NCBI RefSeq assembly: GCF_002127215.1 | Contig: NZ_NFUT01000001.1 | Span: 806,001-870,000, forward strand | DNA: 64,000 bases | Reading direction: 5' to 3' | Origin: Hydrogenophaga sp. IBVHS2 | Lineage (GTDB): Bacteria > Pseudomonadota > Gammaproteobacteria > Burkholderiales > Burkholderiaceae_C | Translations under genes and position numbers: made by a program | Notes under the pieces: generated by a model | The model's database searches: none | What the model saw: only the letters and a program-made list of their open reading frames with translations | Told to the model about the DNA's origin: nothing | Shown: positions 41,195 through 46,992 of the stretch, piece by piece | Numbering within the stretch: the stretch's first letter is position 1 | Layout of the letters: the number at the start of each line of letters is the position of its first letter

Positions 41195-42826
41195 TCAGTT
41201 CTGTTTTTTGTGGAGCGGCTGGGGCATGTCCACCATCACCGGCTGGCCCGGCGTGGTGCAGCCGGTGTCGCAGCAGCGCCCGGGCTGGCGGTTGCGGGTG
41301 ATCGGCCTTGCCGGGTCGTGGGGCGCAGCGGCCGGCGAGCCGTCGGCGCCGAGGCCACGCTCCAGCAGGCGCTCCACCAGTTCGACCTTGTTGCCCAGCG
41401 GGTAATGGCGCCAGATCTCCTGCTTCATGGCCGCGGGCGATCCGCCGCCGTGCAGGCTGATCACGCTGTACCAGCCGCCCTGGTAGCCGGCGGTCAGGTC
41501 CTCGATGAAGCGGGCGGTCTGGATGCGTTGCTCGTAGGGGATGTCCGGGCTGGCCCGCAGCACGTCCGAGAGGCGGGCGGCGGTTTCCGGGTTGTGGTCC
41601 TCGTCGGGGCCGGGCAGGGTGACGATGAGCCCGCCGCTGACGGTGTGGGCAATCCGGTGCATGTCGTAGATCCTGGTGGCCAGCAGCAGCTTGCCGATGT
41701 TGGCGAACACCGGGTCGGGCATGAACACCGGGCTGTGGGCGTCCTGCCGGCCGTAGACGCTGGCGGCCACGCCGCAGGCGTAGAAGCCTTCCGTGATGGT
41801 GATGAGCTCCACCATCTGCTCGCGCAGATGGCTCTCGGCGCCGGGATCGAAACCGTTGGCCTCGCACATCAGCGCACCCGCGCCGATCAGCAGGTCGCCG
41901 AAACCGGCCCGGGCCGCGATGCAGGTCTGGCGGTGGTGGGTGGCGTAGCTGTAGGTCAGGTGGCCACTGTGCTCCCATTCGCCGGCCAGGAACACCTGCT
42001 CCCAGGGCACGAACACCCGGTCAAAGATGCACACGCCGGTGCTTTGACCGTATTTCCGGGAGAAGAGGGCGTCGCCGTGTTCCAGCTTCTCGCCGGGCCG
42101 GCCGGCCGGCCGGGCCACGATGGTCAGTCCGGGTGCGTCCACCGGCACGGCGCAGCAGACCGCAAAGTCGGCGTCTTCGGCCCCCATGTTGCGGCAGGGC
42201 ATGACCAGCAGCTCGTGCATGTAGGGCGCACCGGTGACGATGGCCTTGGTGCCGCTGATGACGATGCCCCGGGCGTTGCGCTCCACCACATGCACATAGG
42301 TGTCGGGGTTGGCCTGCTGGTGCGGGCGGCGGCTGCGGTCGCCCTTGGCGTCGGTCATGGCCACACCCAGGGTCAGGTCCTGGGTCTGCACCCGGTGCAG
42401 GTAGGCGAAGAACCGGTCACGGTGGGTCCGGCTGCCGCCGGCATCGTCCAGCCGCGCGGCCAGCTGGGCGATGGCATTGAGCGCGTCGTGGGTCAGGTAG
42501 CGCTGGGCACAGCCGGTTTCCTGGCAGATCAGCCGCACGGCCTCGAGCTTGTTGAGCAGGTCGCCGGAGCTGGTGCTCAGATGGGTCATGCGGTTGACGA
42601 CGCGCCCGCTGCTCTGCTCCACCGGGGTCATGAGCGTGGCGAGCTCGGGTCGGTGGGCCAGGTCGTAGGTCAGCGCCACCGCGTTGATGCCTGGCTGCAG
42701 GGCCGGCTCGTCGGCCACGCTGTCGATTCGCCGACCGTCCACAAACACCGTGGGTTTCAGCCGGCGCAGCGACTCGCGGTAATCGGCCCCGGTCATCAGG
42801 GGTGAAGTGTCGGCAACGCTGTTCAT
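41195..42826 (-). CDS. AbfD/HpaB-family flavoprotein (4-hydroxybutyryl-CoA dehydratase-like, iron-sulfur ligands not conserved)
   Basis: The product is 543 residues with the acyl-CoA-dehydrogenase-like fold of the 4-hydroxyphenylacetate 3-hydroxylase/4-hydroxybutyryl-CoA dehydratase family. The start MTGADYRESLRRLKPTVFVD and VALTYDLAH resemble AbfD more than HpaB (compared from memory). Of the four AbfD cluster ligands (C99, C103, H292, C299), C106 and H298 are kept, but the others appear as Y110 and A305. The catalytic Y296, K300 and E455 appear as C302, R306 and I456. A C-terminal extension of about 40 residues holds C518, C519 and C523 (GRCCDTGC). Dehydratase activity is therefore doubtful and a flavin monooxygenase or another activity is possible. 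It is divergent from a TetR gene. Confidence 0.7.
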   Translation of the reverse strand: MNSVADTSPLMTGADYRESLRRLKPTVFVDGRRIDSVADEPALQPGINAVALTYDLAHRPELATLMTPVEQSSGRVVNRMTHLSTSSGDLLNKLEAVRLICQETGCAQRYLTHDALNAIAQLAARLDDAGGSRTHRDRFFAYLHRVQTQDLTLGVAMTDAKGDRSRRPHQQANPDTYVHVVERNARGIVISGTKAIVTGAPYMHELLVMPCRNMGAEDADFAVCCAVPVDAPGLTIVARPAGRPGEKLEHGDALFSRKYGQSTGVCIFDRVFVPWEQVFLAGEWEHSGHLTYSYATHHRQTCIAARAGFGDLLIGAGALMCEANGFDPGAESHLREQMVELITITEGFYACGVAASVYGRQDAHSPVFMPDPVFANIGKLLLATRIYDMHRIAHTVSGGLIVTLPGPDEDHNPETAARLSDVLRASPDIPYEQRIQTARFIEDLTAGYQGGWYSVISLHGGGSPAAMKQEIWRHYPLGNKVELVERLLERGLGADGSPAAAPHDPARPITRNRQPGRCCDTGCTTPGQPVMVDMPQPLHKKQN

Positions 42827-42874
42827 GGATTCGGGCCTTGTGGATTGAAAAAGTCGGTGTTCATCACAAACGAC

Positions 42875-42915
42875 ATTGATCGATCATTTGAACATTGTTC
42901 AATTAATTGATCAAT
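42875..42915. promoter_or_regulatory. 41-bp imperfect palindrome, likely TetR operator
   Basis: The element is centred on T42895, and 17 of 20 position pairs match. The core TTGAACA-T-TGTTCAA (42888-42902) is perfect and the outer arms are ATTGATC (42875-42881) and GATCAAT (42909-42915). It lies in the AT-rich gap between the divergent AbfD-like and TetR genes and overlaps a possible minus-strand promoter (TTGAAA, 17 bp, ATTAAT). Confidence 0.7.
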
Positions 42916-42960
42916 GATGATTTATTTCAACAGTAGGCGGGTCGTCGGTACACTGAAAGC

Positions 42961-43686
42961 ATGAATGTGCAGCTCGACGAACTTCGCCCTGTCCTGACCG
43001 AGGCCGAGCGGGAGGCCGCCCAGCGCCAGCTGGAATTGCGGCAGCAGCGGCAGCTCGCCATGTCGGACACCCGGCGCGCCCTGGTGCTGGATGCCGCCCG
43101 CAGCGTGTTTGCCGAGAAGGGGCTGGAAGGGGCCGGCATCCGCGAAATCGCGCGGCGTGCCGGCTACACGCCCGGTGCCCTTTACAGCTACTTCGACAGC
43201 AAGGAGGCCATCTATGCGGCGCTGCTGTCGGAGTCGCTGGACCGGCTGCATGCCGAGGTGGCGGCCGCCCGGGCCCCCAAGGGGCAGCCGCACCGGCTGC
43301 TGGCCGAGCGGGCCAGCGCCTGGTTCGGCTTTTACGCCCGCAATCCGCGCGATCTGGACCTGGGCTTCTACCTGGTGCAGGGGCTGGCCCCGCGCGGTCT
43401 GAACGCCGAACTGGACCGGGCGCTCAACCAGCGCCTGATGGACGCCTTGCGGCCCTGCGAACAGGCGCTCGAAGACCTGGGGCTGCCGTCCGACCTGGCG
43501 CTGCAGGAAAACGCCGCCCTGTTCGCCCACGGCGTGGGTCTGCTGCTGTTGCAGCACACCGGCCGCATCCGCCTGTTCGGGCAGTCGGCGCCCTATCTGT
43601 TCCAGCAGTACGTGGACCGGCTGATCGAGCGGGTGATGCCCCAGGCCGCCGGGCCGGCAGCGCAGCCCGATCTGTTCGCCGGCTGA
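42961..43686 (+). CDS. TetR/AcrR-family transcriptional regulator
   Basis: The product is 241 residues. The TetR HTH is at about residues 40-85 (ALVLDAARSVFAEKGLEGAG, IREIARRAGYTPGALYSYFD, SKEAIYAALLSE). The remaining all-helical ligand domain is not diagnostic. About 33 residues precede the usual TetR start. An internal ATG at 43060 (MSDTRRALVL) may be the true start, because a candidate promoter (TTCAAC, 42926-42931; TACACT, 42949-42954) would place the transcript start at about the first ATG. It probably controls the divergent gene through the palindrome at 42875-42915. Confidence 0.9.
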   Translation: MNVQLDELRPVLTEAEREAAQRQLELRQQRQLAMSDTRRALVLDAARSVFAEKGLEGAGIREIARRAGYTPGALYSYFDSKEAIYAALLSESLDRLHAEVAAARAPKGQPHRLLAERASAWFGFYARNPRDLDLGFYLVQGLAPRGLNAELDRALNQRLMDALRPCEQALEDLGLPSDLALQENAALFAHGVGLLLLQHTGRIRLFGQSAPYLFQQYVDRLIERVMPQAAGPAAQPDLFAG

Positions 43687-43739
43687 AGCCGGGCAGGGCG
43701 CTGCGAGAATCGCGTCTTTGTCCTCATTTCCGAGTGCCC

Positions 43740-44345
43740 ATGCTGCTTGACGTCGAAGAATCCCAACTCGTCCTGGTCGATTACCAGGAGCGGCTGATGC
43801 CGGCCCTGTTCGAGAGTGCCCTGGTGCTGGACAACGCCCACCGGCTCGCCCGCATGGCCCGTCTGCTGGAGGTGCCGGTGTGGGGCACCGAGCAGAACCC
43901 CGCCAAGCTGGGGCCCAACCCGCCCGCCCTTCGCGAGGTCTGCCGCAAGACGCTGGCCAAGATGCATTTCAGCGCCGTGGCCGACGGCCTGGGCGACTGG
44001 CTCCGGCCGCCGGCACGCCCGGCAGGCGGCAATGCCCGCAGCCTGCCCAAGCACCTGCAGAAGCCCGCCGCCCCCAGCCAGCCGGAGCGCGGCAGCATCG
44101 TGGTCGCCGGCTGCGAGGCGCACGTGTGCCTGCTGCAGACCGCGCTGGAACTGATCGAGCAGGAGTTCGACGTGTGGGTGGTGACGGATGCCTGCACCTC
44201 GCGCACCGAGCGCAACCGCGACGCGGCCTTCGACCGGCTGGCCGGCGCCGGCGCCGAGCTGGTCACCACCGAGATGGTCGCCTTCGAATGGCTCCGCACC
44301 GCCGACGACCCGCGGTTCAAGGATGTGCACAGCCTGATCAAGTGA
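43740..44345 (+). CDS. Isochorismatase/nicotinamidase-like cysteine hydrolase
   Basis: The product is 201 residues from the ATG at 43740; an in-frame GTG at 43734 is an alternative. The catalytic triad of the family is visible: D14 in LVLVDYQERL, K74 in RKTLAKMHFSAV and nucleophile C125 in VAGCEAHVCLL. A Pro/Ala/Gly-rich insert of about 30 residues (88-117) interrupts the domain just before the strand leading to the cysteine. The closest general type is the YcaC-like hydrolase group, whose physiological substrates are poorly known. It is co-directional with the TetR gene, 53 bp downstream. Confidence 0.85.
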   Translation: MLLDVEESQLVLVDYQERLMPALFESALVLDNAHRLARMARLLEVPVWGTEQNPAKLGPNPPALREVCRKTLAKMHFSAVADGLGDWLRPPARPAGGNARSLPKHLQKPAAPSQPERGSIVVAGCEAHVCLLQTALELIEQEFDVWVVTDACTSRTERNRDAAFDRLAGAGAELVTTEMVAFEWLRTADDPRFKDVHSLIK

Positions 44346-44405
44346 GCCGGGTCGGGTGGGGGCCCCTCAGGGTTCTCACCGTCAGGCGGGTGCAAGTAAC
44401 CTGCT

Positions 44406-44411
44406 CATAAT
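44406..44411 (+). promoter_or_regulatory. Possible -10 (CATAAT) of the acyl-CoA synthetase gene
   Basis: CATAAT lies 53 bp before the ATG in an AT-rich patch (ATAATTAAGAATTC). No good -35 is present at the proper distance. GAGGAGAC precedes the start codon. Confidence 0.3.
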
Positions 44412-44463
44412 TAAGAATTCAGAACGTTCGCCGATCCAGCCCCGACCACCGAGGAGACAACAC

Positions 44464-46374
44464 ATGGGTTCGTCCGCCAAGTCCGCGAGTTACGCCGACT
44501 TCCACCGCCGCTCGCTCGAAGACCGCGATGCTTTCTGGACCGAGCAGGCCGCCCTGATCGACTGGCACCGACCTTTCGACCGCGTCTGCAACCACGACAA
44601 CCCGCCGTTTGCCCGCTGGTTCGAGGGCGGTCTGACCAACCTGTGCCACAACGCGGTGGACCGGCATCTCAAGGACCGCGCCGACCAGAACGCGCTGATC
44701 TTCGTCTCCACCGAAACCGAACAGGAGCGCGTGTACTCCTTCCGTGAGCTGCACGTGGAAGTGCAGCGCATGGCCGCCGTGCTCAAGGCCCAGGGTGTCG
44801 GCAAGGGCGACCGGGTGCTGATCTACATGCCCATGATTCCCGAGGCGGCGTTTGCGATGCTGGCCTGCGCCCGCATCGGCGCCATCCATTCGGTGGTGTT
44901 CGGCGGCTTTGCCAGCCATTCGCTGGCCTCCCGCATCGAGGACGCCTCGCCGGTGGCCATCGTCAGTGCCGATGCCGGCTCGCGCGGCGGCAAGGTGGTG
45001 GAGTACAAGCCGCTGCTGGACGAAGCGATCCGGCTGTCCAGCCACAAGCCGTCGTCGGTGGTGCTGGTCAACCGGGGGCTGGCGCCCATGGCCATGGAGG
45101 CCGGCCGCGACCACGACTACGCCAGCCTGCGCGAGCAGCACCTGGACGCTCAGGTGCCGTGCGAGTGGCTGGAGTCCACCGAGATCAGCTACACCATCTA
45201 CACCAGCGGCACCACCGGCCGGCCCAAGGGCGTGCAGCGCGACGTGGGCGGCTACGCGGTGGCGCTGGCGGCCAGCATGAAGCACATCTTCATGGGCCAG
45301 CCGGGCGAGACCTATTTCTCCACCAGCGACATCGGCTGGGTGGTGGGTCACAGCTACATCGTCTATGGCCCGCTGATCGCGGGCATGGCGACCATCATGT
45401 ACGAGGGCCTGCCCATCCGGCCCGACGGCGGCATCTGGTGGAGCCTGATCGAGAAGTACAAGGTCAGCGTCATGTTCAGTGCGCCCACCGCGGTGCGCGT
45501 GCTCAAGAAGCAGGACCCGGCCTACCTCAAGAAGCACGACCTCTCCAGCCTCAAGGCGCTGTTCCTGGCCGGCGAGCCGCTGGACGAACCGACCGCCCGC
45601 TGGATTGCCGACGGCCTGGGCGTCCCCATCATCGACAACTACTGGCAGACCGAGAGCGGCTGGCCCATCCTCACCATTGCCAATGGTGTGGAGCGCAAGG
45701 ACAGCAAGTTCGGCAGCCCGGGCATTCCCATGTACGGCTACAGCGTCAAGCTGCTGCACGAGAGCACCGGCGAGGAGCTCACCGGCGCCGACGAGAAGGG
45801 TGTGGTGGTGATCGAAGGCCCGACGCCGCCGGGCTTCATGCAGACCGTCTGGAAGGACGATGCCCGGTTCGTCAACACCTACTGGAAGAGCATTCCGGGC
45901 AAGCTGGTCTACAGCACCTTCGACTGGGGCATCCGCGACAAGGACGGCTACTTCTACATCCTGGGCCGCACCGACGACGTGATCAACGTGGCCGGCCACC
46001 GCCTGGGCACCCGCGAGATCGAGGAAAGCATCTCCAGCCACCCCAATGTGGCCGAGGTGGCGGTGGTGGGCGTGGCCGACAACCTCAAGGGACAGGTGGC
46101 CATGGCCTTCGTGGTGGCCAAGGACAGCACCACCCTGGGCGATGCCCAGGCCCAGCTGAAGCTGGAGGGCGAGATCATGAAGCTGGTCGACAGCCAGCTC
46201 GGTGCGGTCGCCCGACCTTCGCGGGTGCGTTTCGTGTCGGTGCTGCCCAAGACGCGCAGCGGCAAGCTGCTGCGCCGCGCCATCCAGGCGGTGTGCGAGG
46301 GCCGCGACCCTGGCGACCTGACCACCATGGACGACCCATCGGCGCTGCAGCAGATCCGCGATCTGTTTGCCTGA
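44464..46374 (+). CDS. prpE: Propionate-CoA ligase (PrpE-like acyl-CoA synthetase)
   Basis: The product is 636 residues, the length of PrpE/Acs. The N-terminal acetyl-CoA-synthetase cap has YADFHRRSLEDRDAFW. The adenylation motif is SYTIYTSGTTGRPKGVQRDV; the VQRDVGG continuation is characteristic of PrpE rather than Acs. VINVAGHRLGTREIEESI is the hinge, and the catalytic, acetylation-sensitive lysine is in KTRSGKLLRRAIQAV. It activates propionate (possibly acetate or other short acids) with ATP and CoA. No methylcitrate-cycle genes are nearby. The longer upstream frame is rejected because GAGGAGA precedes this ATG. Confidence 0.9.
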   Translation: MGSSAKSASYADFHRRSLEDRDAFWTEQAALIDWHRPFDRVCNHDNPPFARWFEGGLTNLCHNAVDRHLKDRADQNALIFVSTETEQERVYSFRELHVEVQRMAAVLKAQGVGKGDRVLIYMPMIPEAAFAMLACARIGAIHSVVFGGFASHSLASRIEDASPVAIVSADAGSRGGKVVEYKPLLDEAIRLSSHKPSSVVLVNRGLAPMAMEAGRDHDYASLREQHLDAQVPCEWLESTEISYTIYTSGTTGRPKGVQRDVGGYAVALAASMKHIFMGQPGETYFSTSDIGWVVGHSYIVYGPLIAGMATIMYEGLPIRPDGGIWWSLIEKYKVSVMFSAPTAVRVLKKQDPAYLKKHDLSSLKALFLAGEPLDEPTARWIADGLGVPIIDNYWQTESGWPILTIANGVERKDSKFGSPGIPMYGYSVKLLHESTGEELTGADEKGVVVIEGPTPPGFMQTVWKDDARFVNTYWKSIPGKLVYSTFDWGIRDKDGYFYILGRTDDVINVAGHRLGTREIEESISSHPNVAEVAVVGVADNLKGQVAMAFVVAKDSTTLGDAQAQLKLEGEIMKLVDSQLGAVARPSRVRFVSVLPKTRSGKLLRRAIQAVCEGRDPGDLTTMDDPSALQQIRDLFA

Positions 46375-46392
46375 CCGGCCTCGCTCGGGCCT

Positions 46393-46430
46393 GCATCTGG
46401 CTATGATGGTTTGCTTATATAGCCAGCTGC
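46393..46430 (+). promoter_or_regulatory. 12-bp inverted repeat over the ArsR promoter, candidate autoregulatory operator
   Basis: GCATCTGGCTAT (46393-46404) and ATAGCCAGCTGC (46419-46430) are inverted repeats with one mismatch, separated by 14 bp. A -10-like TATGAT (46402-46407) lies within the element, 40 bp before the ArsR-family ATG. This is the usual arrangement for self-repression by ArsR proteins. Confidence 0.6.
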
Positions 46431-46446
46431 TGAAACGGGGCCTGCC

Positions 46447-46821
46447 ATGGACGACATGATCGGAACAACTGCCCAGGTCGAGAAGATCCGGGTCTTCGAG
46501 CTGGCCGCCGAACTGTTCGGCGTCCTGGCCACCCCCATGCGCCTGCGCATCCTCAGCGCCCTGTGCGACCAGGAAAAGTCGGTCTCCCAGCTGCTGCAGG
46601 AGATCGACACCACCCAGCCCAACCTGTCGCAGCACCTCAATCTGCTGTACCGCTCGGGCATCCTGGCCCGCCGCAAGGAAGGCACGCAGGTCATCTACCG
46701 GGTGCAGAGCGAGCAGGCCGTCACCCTGTGCCGCACGGTGTGCACCCAGATCGCCATCGAGATGGACGAGCCCGGATCGGTGCCGGTCACCCAGCGCCTG
46801 ACCCCCAGAGGCGGCGCCTGA
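46447..46821 (+). CDS. ArsR/SmtB-family transcriptional regulator
   Basis: The product is 124 residues. The winged HTH includes ATPMRLRILSALCDQEKSVS, the recognition helix TTQPNLSQHLNLLYRSGIL, and the wing RRKEGTQVIYRV. The alpha3N CxC of arsenic/cadmium sensors is absent. Instead C40 (helix 2), C95 and C99 (last helix, TLCRTVCTQ) occur, a spacing that recalls the two-cysteine persulfide sensors BigR/SqrR. Signal and target are therefore uncertain. It lies between prpE and the sucA operon and has an inverted repeat over its own promoter. Confidence 0.88.
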   Translation: MDDMIGTTAQVEKIRVFELAAELFGVLATPMRLRILSALCDQEKSVSQLLQEIDTTQPNLSQHLNLLYRSGILARRKEGTQVIYRVQSEQAVTLCRTVCTQIAIEMDEPGSVPVTQRLTPRGGA

Positions 46822-46959
46822 GGGCCGTCGTTTTCAATTTCTTTCGCGGGCTGCCGATCAAACTGGCACAATTCGGCCTGCAGCCAGTCCTTCCACAGTC
46901 ACTGTCGCATCCGCCAATCGGTCCAGCCGTGTCGCGGAAGGTTTTTTCAACCAGCTAAT

Positions 46960-46976
46960 GTTCCCTGCAGGGGAAC
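46960..46976 (+). promoter_or_regulatory. Hairpin abutting the sucA ribosome-binding site
   Basis: GTTCCC (46960-46965) and GGGAAC (46971-46976) form a 6-bp stem with loop TGCAG, immediately followed by the GGAGG (46977-46981) of sucA. The rest of the 171-bp gap to the ArsR gene shows no gene and no strong promoter match. Confidence 0.35.
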
Positions 46977-46992
46977 GGAGGTCAGCGGATTC

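Noticed and set aside
44464-46374. PrpE as part of a methylcitrate-cycle operon
   Set aside because: No prpB, prpC or prpD/acnD gene is in the window; the neighbours are an isochorismatase-like gene and an ArsR gene.
41195-46821. The accessory-looking block as a genomic island
   Set aside because: No integrase, direct repeats or tRNA junction is present. Codon use and GC content of the genes look like their neighbours; only the short TetR intergenic region is AT-rich.
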